A program made the translations under genes and the position numbers. Under the pieces are notes generated by a model. That model had not been told where the DNA came from and did not search any database. It worked only from the letters and a program-made list of their open reading frames with translations. Below, one piece after another: positions 43,873 to 52,550 of a stretch of DNA of 64,000 bases (its first letter is position 1; every line of letters begins with the position of its first letter). The DNA comes from Nitrospirota bacterium (GTDB taxonomy: Bacteria > Nitrospirota > Thermodesulfovibrionia > SZUA-242), in the NCBI GenBank assembly GCA_016212095.1, contig JACRHH010000022.1, positions 1 to 64,000 on the forward strand. The letters are read 5' to 3'.

Positions 43873-45408
43873 GTGAGCGGGCATCCGTCACAGCCAGGCA
43901 GATCGGCAGGCGCAAGCAAATGGCTTGTGGCGCTTACGGTTATGCTGCCCACGCTTATCGAGATAATCGACACATCAATAGTCAACGTCTCGCTCGATCA
44001 CATACGCGGCTCGATGTCCGCCGGAATCGACGAGGCCACATGGGCCATTAGCGCGTATCTCGTCTCGAACGCCATAGTCATTCCGATGGCCGGTTGGCTG
44101 AGCAGGCTGATGGGCAGGCGGCGGTATCTGATTACGTCCATCTCGGTGTTCACCGTAAGCTCGTTTCTCTGCGGCTCGGCGTGGAGCTTGCAAAGCCTGA
44201 TATTTTTCCGCATTTTGCAGGGAATCGGCGGCGGCGGGCTTGTGCCGGTCAGCCAGTCTATTCTGCTTGAGGCGTTTCCGCGCGAGGAGCACGGCACTGC
44301 CATGGCTATTTTCGGCATAGGCGCGATGTTCGGCCCCATCGCCGGGCCTATGCTCGGCGGCTGGATAACCGACAACTGGTCGTGGCGCTGGATTTTCTAC
44401 ATCAATATACCGATTGGCATCATCTCGATCATCCTGAACATGATCGTGATCCGCGATCCGTCGTACATGAAAAAGACGGAGATGAAGATCGACTATTGGG
44501 GGCTTGCGCTGCTTGCGCTGGGGCTTGGCTCGCTTCAGTTCGTGCTGGACAAGGGGCAGAGGGAAGACTGGCTGGCCTCGCCGCTGATTGTTACGTTCTC
44601 GCTTGTGGCGCTGATTTCGCTAATTCTTCTTGTTATCAACGAGTTATATTCCGATCATCCTGTCATTAACCTCCGGCTGTTCAAGGACAAAACCTTCGCA
44701 AGCGGCACAATGGTTATGTTTTTCGTGTTCTTCAACCTGTTTTCTAGCATCGTTCTGCTGCCCATATACGTGCAATCTCTGATGGGCTATACGGCATATC
44801 ACGCCGGAATGGTGCTTGGGCCGGGCGGTTTGGCCACGCTTGTGGCGATGCCGGTGATCGGCAAGCTGGCCGGGCGCGTTAATCCGAAGCGGATTTTGAC
44901 CGCCGGCGTTCTGGTATGCGCGCTCACCACATACATGATGTCGCGGTTTAACCTGCAAGCCGATTTCTGGACGTTCGTCTGGCCGCGCGTCACGCTTGGG
45001 CTTGGCATGGGACTGTCGTTCATCCCGCTAACGATGCTCACGCTGTCGCACATCCCGCGCGAGCGGATGACTGAGGCAACGTCGATGTATAACCTGCTTC
45101 GAAACATGGGCGGAAGCGTCGGAATAGCGTTTGCAACAACGATGGTTGCGCGAAGGGCGCAGTTTCACCAGTCGCGTCTGGTGGAGCATCTGACGCCGTT
45201 CGATCCGGCGTATGTGATCGCCAAACACAAGGCGGAGGCGATTTACACGGCAAAGGGCGTAAGCGCGTCGGCGGTGGATGGCGGCATTTACCGTGAGCTT
45301 GTGCGGCAGGCCAACATGCTGGCTTTTGTGGATACGTTCCTGATCGTCTCGATGATGATGCTCTCGATTCTGCCGGTGGTGCTGATGATGAAGAGGGCGA
45401 AGAGGTAA
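43873..45408 (+). CDS. EmrB/DHA2-family MFS exporter
   Basis: A 511-residue MFS protein with the fourteen helices of the DHA2 drug:H+ antiporter family. The start is GTG at 43873, 3 bases after the adaptor stop. Motifs include the first-helix DTSIVNVSL with Asp, motif A-like GWLSRLMGRRRYLI, and motif C GPIAGPMLGGWI in helix 5. A cytoplasmic C-terminal tail is short and basic. It works with the EmrA-type protein just upstream to extrude toxic compounds. A convergent hairpin follows directly at its stop. Substrate range is unknown, and the pair has no adjacent regulator. Confidence 0.9.
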   Translation: MSGHPSQPGRSAGASKWLVALTVMLPTLIEIIDTSIVNVSLDHIRGSMSAGIDEATWAISAYLVSNAIVIPMAGWLSRLMGRRRYLITSISVFTVSSFLCGSAWSLQSLIFFRILQGIGGGGLVPVSQSILLEAFPREEHGTAMAIFGIGAMFGPIAGPMLGGWITDNWSWRWIFYINIPIGIISIILNMIVIRDPSYMKKTEMKIDYWGLALLALGLGSLQFVLDKGQREDWLASPLIVTFSLVALISLILLVINELYSDHPVINLRLFKDKTFASGTMVMFFVFFNLFSSIVLLPIYVQSLMGYTAYHAGMVLGPGGLATLVAMPVIGKLAGRVNPKRILTAGVLVCALTTYMMSRFNLQADFWTFVWPRVTLGLGMGLSFIPLTMLTLSHIPRERMTEATSMYNLLRNMGGSVGIAFATTMVARRAQFHQSRLVEHLTPFDPAYVIAKHKAEAIYTAKGVSASAVDGGIYRELVRQANMLAFVDTFLIVSMMMLSILPVVLMMKRAKR

Positions 45409-45430
45409 GGGCAACCAGATTTATTGCCCT
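45408..45430. terminator. Hairpin between convergent emrB-type and peroxiredoxin genes
   Basis: AGGGCAA (45408-45414) pairs with TTGCCCT (45424-45430). It lies in the 26-bp gap where two operons converge and begins at the pump's stop codon. It lacks a long U run, so termination is plausible but weak. Confidence 0.45.
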
Positions 45431-45434
45431 CCCC

Positions 45435-46043
45435 TCAATTCATCGCCTCATGAACCTTGCCCACAATCTTCGCTGAAGGCGTTATCGTTTTAGCACCCTG
45501 CGTCCACCTTGCCGGACAGACCTCAGCGCCGTGTTTTGCAAGGTAAACGTTGGCCTGAAGCTTGCGCAATAGCTCTTCCGAATTGCGGCCCACGTTGTAG
45601 TAGTTCACCTCCGAGGCGCGCAGAATGCCCTCCGGGCTGATGATGAATGTTCCGCGAAGCGCCAGGCCGGTGTTTTCGTCATACACGCCAAACAGTTTGG
45701 ACACCTTGCCGGTTGTGTCGGCAGCCATCGGGAATTTCACGTTTTCAAGCGATGTTTCCTCGCGCTGCCATGCAAGATGAACATATTTCGAGTCTGTGCT
45801 TACGCTGATGACCTCGGCGCTCAATTCCTTGAAATTATGGTATTGATCGGCAAGGTCTGCCATCTCGGTAGCGCAGACGAACGTGAAATCTCCCGGATAG
45901 AAGAAAAGGATCGTCCATATGCCGTCATTCATCAGCCTTGCAAGGCTGATTCTGCCGAAATCGCCCTTAGATGTTTCAAAGGAATCGAGTTCAAAATCCG
46001 GAACGATCTGGCCGACTTTCAGGCCGCAACATACATCACCCAT
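45435..46043 (-). CDS. Typical 2-Cys peroxiredoxin (AhpC/TSA)
   Basis: A 202-residue thiol peroxidase that reduces H2O2 and organic peroxides in the cytoplasm. The peroxidatic Cys lies in FYPGDFTFVCATEM and the resolving Cys in VCPARW near the C-terminus, the classical 2-Cys arrangement. Two extra Cys (DVCCGL) lie near the start. Its ATG at 46043 overlaps the superoxide reductase gene by 25 bases, so the two are translationally coupled. Together they would convert superoxide to peroxide and then to water, a common anaerobe defence. The reductant (thioredoxin or other) is not encoded nearby. Confidence 0.93.
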   Translation of the reverse strand: MGDVCCGLKVGQIVPDFELDSFETSKGDFGRISLARLMNDGIWTILFFYPGDFTFVCATEMADLADQYHNFKELSAEVISVSTDSKYVHLAWQREETSLENVKFPMAADTTGKVSKLFGVYDENTGLALRGTFIISPEGILRASEVNYYNVGRNSEELLRKLQANVYLAKHGAEVCPARWTQGAKTITPSAKIVGKVHEAMN

Positions 46044-46516
46044 CCCTCGAACCCTCCTTTCCCTTCATCAGGCACGGATTCCTCGAAATCGTCCTCCGGA
46101 AATTGATCGGAGATTTCATCACCAACAAACGGATCGGCTGCAACGCTGTTCACGACAACTTCCTTCATGGACTCCCATTGCCCGTGAATGTTGCAACTGT
46201 GAATAGCCCTGAGGGTGAATGCCTCGTTTTTGGCTGTCTGCGCCATGGTGAACACGACCTCAGGACGTGTTATCTCAGGCGCAAGATCTATTCGCGAGCA
46301 GAAATCGTCGCCGCAATAAACATCGATCCATTGAACATGATGATCGTGATCCATTGGATGATGGATTTCTCCTATCCGGACGCGAACCTGAAAAGGCTCG
46401 CCGGAGATGACGATATCGGGGCATTCGATCACAGGCATATGCCGTCTTTCGAGATCCCACCGTTTTACGATGGTCTCCGATTGATCGAAACCGGAGAAAA
46501 GATGTTTCCCTGCCAT
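46019..46516 (-). CDS. Superoxide reductase (neelaredoxin/desulfoferrodoxin-type) with acidic tail
   Basis: A 165-residue protein. The iron centre II ligands of superoxide reductases are visible: HHPMDHDHHVQWIDVY (His cluster) and SCNIHGQWES (Cys and His). The CX2C rubredoxin-type N-terminal centre I of two-iron desulfoferrodoxins is absent, so it is the one-iron form. The start at 46516 is set by GGAGG 7 bases upstream and the family N-terminus. An extra tail of about 40 residues after VVVNSV is acidic and Phe/Gly-rich (DDFEESVPDEGKGGFEG) and is not part of the core. It reduces superoxide without releasing oxygen. It leads the operon with the peroxiredoxin from a good promoter upstream. Confidence 0.88.
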   Translation of the reverse strand: MAGKHLFSGFDQSETIVKRWDLERRHMPVIECPDIVISGEPFQVRVRIGEIHHPMDHDHHVQWIDVYCGDDFCSRIDLAPEITRPEVVFTMAQTAKNEAFTLRAIHSCNIHGQWESMKEVVVNSVAADPFVGDEISDQFPEDDFEESVPDEGKGGFEGWVMYVAA

Positions 46517-46596
46517 GCTGCCTACCTCCTGACGGTTTGTTCTCCGCTCCCACCCTGTAGGCAATCTATTTATTTGATTCAACAGAACGACAAGCC

Positions 46597-46625
46597 ACAA
46601 TATCGCAAATAACTTGATATGTCAA
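46597..46625 (-). promoter_or_regulatory. Promoter of the superoxide reductase operon
   Basis: On the minus strand TTGACA (46620-46625) and TATTGT (46597-46602) are exactly 17 bases apart. The transcript would have a leader of about 75 bases before the superoxide reductase ATG at 46516. Confidence 0.75.
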
Positions 46626-46720
46626 TGAATTTCGCGAAAAAGTGATCCGGCGACGAACAGGCCGCGATTGTTGCCGCGCAAGTCGCGACAACCGCCGCGC
46701 CGTTGCGCTATACTTCCGGC

Positions 46721-47764
46721 ATGATTACTCAATTCAGTACAACAGGAATCGGCAGCCTGCCGCACTCCGATCCGCGCGCCGCGTGCCGCGTTGTTCTCGA
46801 CCACGCCGAGATTCCGTTCTGGCCGCAGCTTCCAGCGCTCGGTTTCCGCGAGTTGATGATCCCGATGTATTCCGAAGGTTTCCCGTTCGTTGCGTTTGAA
46901 GGCGGCGACGCGGTGGCTGTCGATCCGCCGGAAGAGGATGCGTTTGCCTTCTATACGGCACTGGAATCTGGCGATGGTTTCCCGGTCAGCCGCGAATCGT
47001 CAGCCGGGCTTTACGCGTTTCTGGATGAGATCGCAAGCCGCCCGCGTTTTGCAACGCTTAAAGGCCACATAACCGGCCCGCTCACATACACGCTCGGCAT
47101 CTCAGACCGGATCAAGCGCCCGCTCTATTACGATGACGAGAAGCGCGAGCTTGCGCTTTCGCTGTTGAAGGGAAAGGCGCTCTGGCAGGTCAACCTGCTG
47201 AAAAAATACGCCAGCGAGGTGATAATCTTCATCGACGAGCCGATTCTTTCGGCGCTCGGCACTTCGGCGTATCTGGGCGTGTCGGACGAAGAGGCCGGGC
47301 GCATGTTGCGCGAGACTGTTGACGCCGTTCGCGAGGCTGGCGGCATATCCGGAATTCACTGCTGCGGCAAGGCGCACTGGCCGCTGGTGCTGGCGTCGGG
47401 CGTTGACATCCTGAACTTCGACGCATACGACTACGGCGATTCGATCCGGCTCTACCCGGAAGAGGTCAGGCGGTTCATCAACGGCGGCGGACGCATCGCC
47501 TGGGGCGTTGTGCCCACAACCGACGAGGCCGCGACCGCAACCCTTGAAAACATTGGCGAAAAGCTTCGTTCCGTGCTGGACGCGCTTCTTGCAATGGGCA
47601 TTTCAGGCGAAACCATAGCGAACCAGAGCCTGATTACGCCGTCGTGCGGAACCGGCTCCTTGAGCGTTAAAGATGCCGAACGTGTCTTTTCGCTTCTTAA
47701 AACGCTAAAGGCGGAACTTGCGCGGTTTCTGCCTGATGCCGTGCGCGGGGCGCTGAAGCCGTGA
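46721..47764 (+). CDS. Cobalamin-independent methionine synthase/UroD-like protein
   Basis: A 347-residue TIM-barrel protein of the MetE-C/uroporphyrinogen decarboxylase superfamily. It begins MITQFSTTGIGSLPHSDPRA, a typical opening for short MetE-like proteins. Zinc-type ligands are suggested by GIHCCGKAH (His-Cys) and TPSCGTGSL (Cys). Full MetE has a duplicated N-terminal half that this protein lacks. Such short forms methylate thiols or serve in corrinoid or methionine metabolism; the methyl donor and acceptor are not identified. Its stop overlaps the tmk GTG by 4 bases, so it is the first gene of the tmk-holB-ricT-metG run. A hairpin at 46670-46692 (one mismatch) precedes the start. Confidence 0.78.
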   Translation: MITQFSTTGIGSLPHSDPRAACRVVLDHAEIPFWPQLPALGFRELMIPMYSEGFPFVAFEGGDAVAVDPPEEDAFAFYTALESGDGFPVSRESSAGLYAFLDEIASRPRFATLKGHITGPLTYTLGISDRIKRPLYYDDEKRELALSLLKGKALWQVNLLKKYASEVIIFIDEPILSALGTSAYLGVSDEEAGRMLRETVDAVREAGGISGIHCCGKAHWPLVLASGVDILNFDAYDYGDSIRLYPEEVRRFINGGGRIAWGVVPTTDEAATATLENIGEKLRSVLDALLAMGISGETIANQSLITPSCGTGSLSVKDAERVFSLLKTLKAELARFLPDAVRGALKP

Positions 47765-48390
47765 ATCCCGAAAGGGGTTGTTTCATCGTGCTTGAGGGCG
47801 TGGAGGGCGCGGGAAAGACAACCCAGATTCCGCGTCTTGCCGCATGGATTTCGTCGCTCGGCAGAACCGTGATAACCACCGTCGAGCCGGGCGGAACAGC
47901 AATCGGGCGGCAGATTCGCGCCGTCTTGCTCGATCCGGCGAACACCGCCATGTCCGCTACTACAGAGCTTCTTCTTTATAACGCCGCGCGCGCCCAGCAT
48001 GTTTCCGAGGTTATCCTGCCCGCGCTTGAGTCGGGCGTTTTCGTTGTGTGCGACAGGTATTCGGATTCAACAATGGCCTATCAGGGATACGCGCGCGGAC
48101 TTGACCGCGACATGATCGGCGCGCTGGACGGAATATCCACCGGCGGACTCAAGCCAGATCTCACTATCATTCTGGATCTGCCGGTAGAGGCCGGACGCGA
48201 GCGAAACGTGAGCGCCGGAAAGTCCGATCGCCTGGAACTGGAATCAGCCGCTTTTCATGAGCGCGTGCGAGCCGGTTTTCACGAACTTGCGGCGCAGAGC
48301 GAACATGCGGTCATGGTGTCGGCGGACGGAACTCCGGACGAGGTTCACGAGCGGATTAAACACGCGGTTTCGGAGCGGTTATGCCTTTAG
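47761..48390 (+). CDS. tmk: Thymidylate kinase
   Basis: A 209-residue kinase that phosphorylates dTMP to dTDP. P-loop FIVLEGVEGAGKTTQ (about residues 8-22), the dTMP-binding VEPGGTAIG, the DRYSDSTMAYQGYARGLD motif and the lid region complete the fold. The usual Arg before EPGGT is replaced (TTVEPGG), a visible departure from the family's common REPGGT. The start is GTG within a GTGA overlap with the preceding gene. It overlaps holB by 10 bases. The tmk-holB-ricT-metG order is common in Deltaproteobacteria and Firmicutes. Confidence 0.92.
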   Translation: MNPERGCFIVLEGVEGAGKTTQIPRLAAWISSLGRTVITTVEPGGTAIGRQIRAVLLDPANTAMSATTELLLYNAARAQHVSEVILPALESGVFVVCDRYSDSTMAYQGYARGLDRDMIGALDGISTGGLKPDLTIILDLPVEAGRERNVSAGKSDRLELESAAFHERVRAGFHELAAQSEHAVMVSADGTPDEVHERIKHAVSERLCL

Positions 48391-49331
48391 CCTCGATAAT
48401 CGGGCAGGACAGGACAATCGCGCTTCTTCGCGGCATCCTGCGACGAAACATAGCGGCGCACTGCTACCTTTTTTCGGGCGAGGGCGGCATAGGCAAAACA
48501 CAGGCTGCGCACGAGTTCGCCAAGGCGCTGCTATGCCGCGAGATTCCCGACGACGCATGCGGCGTCTGCGCCAACTGTGAACGGATAGACGCCGGAATTC
48601 ATCCGGATGTGCGGACTATCGGCGGCGAGGAACGCCAGATCAAGATCGACGAGATTCGTGCCATCGACGAGTCGCTTGGCAAAAAGGCGTTCGAGGGCGG
48701 GCGGAAGGTTGTTGTCGTGCGGCAGGCCGACACGATGAATTCGGCGGCTGCGAACGCATTCCTGAAAACGCTTGAGGAGCCGCCGCCCGAAAGCGTGATA
48801 ATTCTGGTCAGTTCGCGTCCGGAGCTTCTGCCCGACACCATACGCTCGCGCGCCCAGAATGTTCGATTCTACCCTGTTCCGCGCGGCGAAATAGTCAGAA
48901 TGCTTGAGCCGGAATTTCGCGGCGAGGCCGATATTCGCTCGCGTCTGGCGTCCGGCAGGGCAAGCCTTGCTGTCGATCCGGAGCTTCTGAAGCGTCGGGA
49001 CGAATTTCTTGACGGCCTGCGCCGGGCGGTTCGCGGCGAGGCGGAGGCCGATCAAATATGGGGCGGGCGGGAAGAGATTGATTTATGGATGGATCAGGCG
49101 ATTGCATGGCTGCGCGACATCGTTGCGTGGCAGGCGTCCGGATCGTCGGCGCTGCTTGTGAACGCAGACCGCGAGCGCGAGATTCAGGCTGCGGCGTCAC
49201 GCTCGAACATCAAGGCTGTGTCGTCACTGCTTTCCGAAATATACCGTGTCAAAGAGCTTTTGAGGTTTAATCTGAACAAGCAGATAACATTTCAGTACAT
49301 TCTCATGCGCCTCGCGCCGGTTCTGAGGTAA
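48381..49331 (+). CDS. holB: DNA polymerase III delta' subunit
   Basis: A 316-residue clamp-loader subunit. Opening IIGQDRTIALLRGILRRN and YLFSGEGGIGKTQAA show a degenerate P-loop (GxxGxGKT preserved here). A zinc module is visible (CGVCANCERIDAGIHPD; third and fourth Cys partly visible as CREIPDDACGVCANC). Sensor-1 region FLKTLEEPPPESVIILVSS is typical of the AAA+ fold. It helps load the beta clamp at replication forks. Its start overlaps tmk by 10 bases. A gap of 166 bases with an inverted repeat separates it from ricT. Confidence 0.9.
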   Translation: MPLASIIGQDRTIALLRGILRRNIAAHCYLFSGEGGIGKTQAAHEFAKALLCREIPDDACGVCANCERIDAGIHPDVRTIGGEERQIKIDEIRAIDESLGKKAFEGGRKVVVVRQADTMNSAAANAFLKTLEEPPPESVIILVSSRPELLPDTIRSRAQNVRFYPVPRGEIVRMLEPEFRGEADIRSRLASGRASLAVDPELLKRRDEFLDGLRRAVRGEAEADQIWGGREEIDLWMDQAIAWLRDIVAWQASGSSALLVNADREREIQAAASRSNIKAVSSLLSEIYRVKELLRFNLNKQITFQYILMRLAPVLR

Positions 49332-49375
49332 AATACTCATTGAATAATGATGGACTCGAAGAAAAGCAGAAATTA

Positions 49376-49435
49376 ACCGCAGAGGGCGCGGAGACACCCT
49401 CCATCTTCTCAGCCTTTTCTCTGCGTCTCTGCGGT
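49376..49435. repeat. Intergenic inverted-repeat element
   Basis: ACCGCAGAGGGCGCGGAGA pairs imperfectly with TCTCTGCGTCTCTGCGGT across about 23 bases. The consensus-like arm is known as a widespread intergenic sequence in many bacteria; the match is from memory. It is the main content of the 49332-49497 gap between holB and ricT. Confidence 0.7.
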
Positions 49436-49497
49436 GGAATTTTCTTCTATTCCGGTTGCCTTATCCGGCTGCCGCATTCACGAACGGACAGTAAAAA

Positions 49498-50451
49498 ATG
49501 CCGATAATTGTTAGCGCGCGCCTGAAGTCAGGGTGCAAACATACGCAGTACCTCACGGATGACGCGGGCATCAGGCGGGGCGACCATGTGATCGTTGACG
49601 CCGAGATCGGGCAGGAGGTGGCGGTGGTGCTTTCGGTGAAGCCCGATGCGCCCGATCCCGAACAGCCGATCAAGAAAGTGCTTCGCAAGCTTACGCGCGA
49701 GGACAAGGCCAAACTCGACGACAACGCGCGAATGGAGACCGAGGGACGGCTGTTCTGCCACGAACGCATTGAGGCTCGCGGCCTGCCGATGAGGCTCTCC
49801 GGCACGTCTGTTTCATTCGACCGCAAGAAATTCATCTTTTACTTCACGGCAGAGAAACGTGTGGATTTCCGCGAGCTTGTGAAAGACCTTGCATCGAAAT
49901 TCAAGACACGGATAGAGCTTCGACAGATCGGCATCCGCGATGAATCGAAGCTGATCGGCGGGCTTGGAAGCTGCGGACGCGAGGTCTGCTGCAAGCTGTT
50001 TCTCTCGCACTTCGAGCCTGTATCAATCCGCATGGCCAAGGGGCAGGACTTGGCGCTAAACCCGAACAAGATATCCGGCCTCTGCGGACGCCTGATGTGC
50101 TGCCTGAGCTACGAGTTCGAGGGCAAGCGCAAGCCGGGAAAGGCGTTGCGAGCGCCGGGAACCCGTTCGGCCTGCATCGACGAACAGCAGGACGAGACGA
50201 TGCCGGAGGAAGCGGCAGCCGCCATCGACGCGCATTCAGCCGAGAGAAAGCCGTCCGCCGAGAGCAAACCGGTTGCCGAGGCGATGGCCCCTGTTTTGCC
50301 GGAACCACCGCAAACGCCTGAAATGCCGGAATCCCAGGCGGCACAGGAATCCGGCGCTTCGCCTGACAGCGCGAAAAAGGACAAGCGCCGCTATTTCATA
50401 CGGCGCGGCAAGTTCGGAAAACGCAAACCCAAGGACAGTCCGCCTCAATGA
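49498..50451 (+). CDS. ricT: RicT/PSP1-domain protein
   Basis: A 317-residue protein whose first 210 residues match PSP1/YaaT: MPIIVSARLKSGCKHTQYL, RLSGTSVSFDRKKFIFYFTA, and two Cys clusters, GSCGREVCC and GLCGRLMCCLSYE. In Bacillus the homologue binds an iron-sulfur cluster with RicA and RicF and controls RNase Y. In Gram-negatives the role is less clear. A low-complexity Ala/Glu/Pro-rich tail (about residues 225-300) ends in a basic stretch (KDKRRYFIRRGKFGKRKPK), which could bind RNA. It overlaps metG by 4 bases (ATGA). Confidence 0.88.
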   Translation: MPIIVSARLKSGCKHTQYLTDDAGIRRGDHVIVDAEIGQEVAVVLSVKPDAPDPEQPIKKVLRKLTREDKAKLDDNARMETEGRLFCHERIEARGLPMRLSGTSVSFDRKKFIFYFTAEKRVDFRELVKDLASKFKTRIELRQIGIRDESKLIGGLGSCGREVCCKLFLSHFEPVSIRMAKGQDLALNPNKISGLCGRLMCCLSYEFEGKRKPGKALRAPGTRSACIDEQQDETMPEEAAAAIDAHSAERKPSAESKPVAEAMAPVLPEPPQTPEMPESQAAQESGASPDSAKKDKRRYFIRRGKFGKRKPKDSPPQ

Positions 50452-52475
50452 GCAAGTATTACGTAACAACACCGATTTATTATGTCAACGACATTCCGCA
50501 CATCGGCCACGCGTACACAACGATAGCTGCCGACATACTGGCGCGGTATCACAGGATTTGCGGGCATGACGTGTTTTTTCTCACCGGAACCGACGAGCAT
50601 GGCCAGAAGGTGGAGGAGGCGGCAGCCAAACGCGGGCTAACGCCCAAGGCGCATGCCGACGGCATGGTAGAAAACTTCCGCTCGCTCTGGAAAAAGCTTG
50701 GGATAAGCAACGACGCCTTCATCCGCACCACCGACGAGCCGCACATTAAAACCGTGCAGGCGCTTCTGCAGTCGCTTTGGGAAAAGGGCGAGATCGAAAA
50801 ACGCACGTGGCGCGGCTGGTACTGCACGCCGGATGAGCGTTTCTGGACTGAGAAGGATCTGGTCGAGGGCAACTGCCCGGACTGCGGACGTCCTGTTCAT
50901 GAGGTCGAGGAGGAGAACTATTTCTTTCTCATGTCGAAGTATCACGAACGCCTTGTCGCGCATATCGAAAGCCATCCGGGCTTCATCCTGCCGGAATCGC
51001 GCCGCAACGAGGTGCTTGGGTTTCTGCGCAGCCAGACGCTCGGAGACCTCTGCATCACGCGCCCCAAGAGTAGGCTTTCGTGGGGCATTACCGTGCCGTT
51101 CGACGAGGCGTTTGTGACATATGTCTGGTTCGACGCGCTGGTGAACTATTTTTCGGCAACTGGGTATCTGGCTCCATCCTTGGTGTCAACAGAGGGCTTT
51201 AGCCCTCTGCTGACTATGCGTACACCTTTTCACGAAACCGGGTGTGGTTCTGGGCGATTCTGGCCCGCCGATCATCATCTTGTTGGCAAGGACATCCTCA
51301 CCACCCACGCTGTTTACTGGTCTACGATGCTGATGGCGCTCGACATGCCGCTTCCCAAAACGCTTTTCGCCCACGGCTGGTGGACGGTTGACGGCAAAAA
51401 GATGTCGAAAAGCCTCGGCAATGTTGTCGATCCCGGAGCTGTCGCGGAAAAATTCGGCGTTGACGCGTTCCGCTATTTCCTCTTCCGCGAGGTTCCGTTC
51501 GGGCTTGACGGCGATTTCTCGATCGCGGCGATGATCGGGCGCGTAAACAGCGACCTTGCCAACGATCTGGGCAATCTGGCAAGCAGGGCGCTGAACATGA
51601 TAGTTCGTTACCGGGGCGGCGCTGTTCCCGCGCCCGTCGTGGAAACGGAACGCGAGGAGCATATCAGACAGGTTGCCGAAGCTCTTCCGGCAAGGCTTGC
51701 GGAGTCGCTTGCGGCTCCCCGCTTCCAGCGGGCGCTTGAAGATGTGTGGGAGCTTGTGTCGCTTGGCAACAAGTATATTGAAGACACCGCGCCGTGGGCG
51801 CTTGCGAAAAATCCGGCTGACGCCGGACGGCTCGATACCGTGCTTTACACGACAGCCGAAACATTGCGCGTGTTGGCCATTACGCTCTGGCCGTTCATGC
51901 CGGGCAGTATGCAGACATTGTGGGAACGCCTTGGACTGGCCGGAAAGGCCGGAAATATTTCCGCCATGAAAAATTTCGATGAGGAGGTAAAGTGGGGACG
52001 GCTTGCGCCCGGAACAAAGGTTTTCAAGGGCGACGCGCTGTTTCCGCGAATAGATATGGAGAACTTGAACGAACAGGCGGCGCCGAAGGAGAATGCGCCG
52101 GTTACCACTTCGGAGCCGCCACCGGAAAAGACTCCAGCCACTCCGCCGGAGAACGTGATAACAATCGACGAATTCGCGCGTGTGCAGCTCAAAACCGGCA
52201 AGATAATCGAGGCCGAGCGCGTGCCGAAGTCGAACAAGCTGCTGCGGCTTCAGGTGGACACCGGCGAGATGCGTCAGGTGGTTGCCGGAATCGCCAAGTG
52301 GTACACGCCGGAGGAGATCGTCGGCAAAACCGTTGTCATCGTCTGCAACCTTGCGCCCGCGAAGCTGATGGGCGTAGAGTCGCAAGGCATGATACTTGCC
52401 GCGTCGGACGCGGAGGGCAATCTGGCGGTTATCTCGCCTGAGAAGCCGATAGGGGCCGGAAACCGGGTAAAGTAG
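50448..52475 (+). CDS. metG: Methionyl-tRNA synthetase with C-terminal tRNA-binding domain
   Basis: A 675-residue class I synthetase charging tRNA-Met. HIGH-type motif HIGHAYTT (about residues 21-28), a zinc-type knuckle CPDCGRP, KMSKS (about residue 314), and a C-terminal Trbp111/EMAP-like domain (DEFARVQLKTGKIIEAERVP) after an Ala/Pro/Glu linker. Between ATGYLAP and RFWPADHHLVGKD about 20-25 residues not seen in common MetG proteins are inserted (about residues 242-264, DNA 51172-51250). The insert contains the perfect palindrome at 51190-51209 and keeps the reading frame. It is probably a small mobile element tolerated in a surface loop. The start overlaps ricT. Confidence 0.93.
   Translation: MSKYYVTTPIYYVNDIPHIGHAYTTIAADILARYHRICGHDVFFLTGTDEHGQKVEEAAAKRGLTPKAHADGMVENFRSLWKKLGISNDAFIRTTDEPHIKTVQALLQSLWEKGEIEKRTWRGWYCTPDERFWTEKDLVEGNCPDCGRPVHEVEEENYFFLMSKYHERLVAHIESHPGFILPESRRNEVLGFLRSQTLGDLCITRPKSRLSWGITVPFDEAFVTYVWFDALVNYFSATGYLAPSLVSTEGFSPLLTMRTPFHETGCGSGRFWPADHHLVGKDILTTHAVYWSTMLMALDMPLPKTLFAHGWWTVDGKKMSKSLGNVVDPGAVAEKFGVDAFRYFLFREVPFGLDGDFSIAAMIGRVNSDLANDLGNLASRALNMIVRYRGGAVPAPVVETEREEHIRQVAEALPARLAESLAAPRFQRALEDVWELVSLGNKYIEDTAPWALAKNPADAGRLDTVLYTTAETLRVLAITLWPFMPGSMQTLWERLGLAGKAGNISAMKNFDEEVKWGRLAPGTKVFKGDALFPRIDMENLNEQAAPKENAPVTTSEPPPEKTPATPPENVITIDEFARVQLKTGKIIEAERVPKSNKLLRLQVDTGEMRQVVAGIAKWYTPEEIVGKTVVIVCNLAPAKLMGVESQGMILAASDAEGNLAVISPEKPIGAGNRVK
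51190..51209. repeat. Palindromic element inside metG
   Basis: CAGAGGGCT-TT-AGCCCTCTG is a perfect 9-bp-arm hairpin in frame within metG. Surrounding bases (GGTGT at 51182-51186 and ACACC at 51222-51226) form a longer, weaker dyad, hinting at an element of about 45-75 bp. Confidence 0.8.
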
Positions 52476-52550
52476 CCGTTTAATGAGATTTCACGTACTC
52501 ATGCTTTCGGAGTAGTGCATAGCGGTCTGAATGTCTTTCGAGGATTTCGC

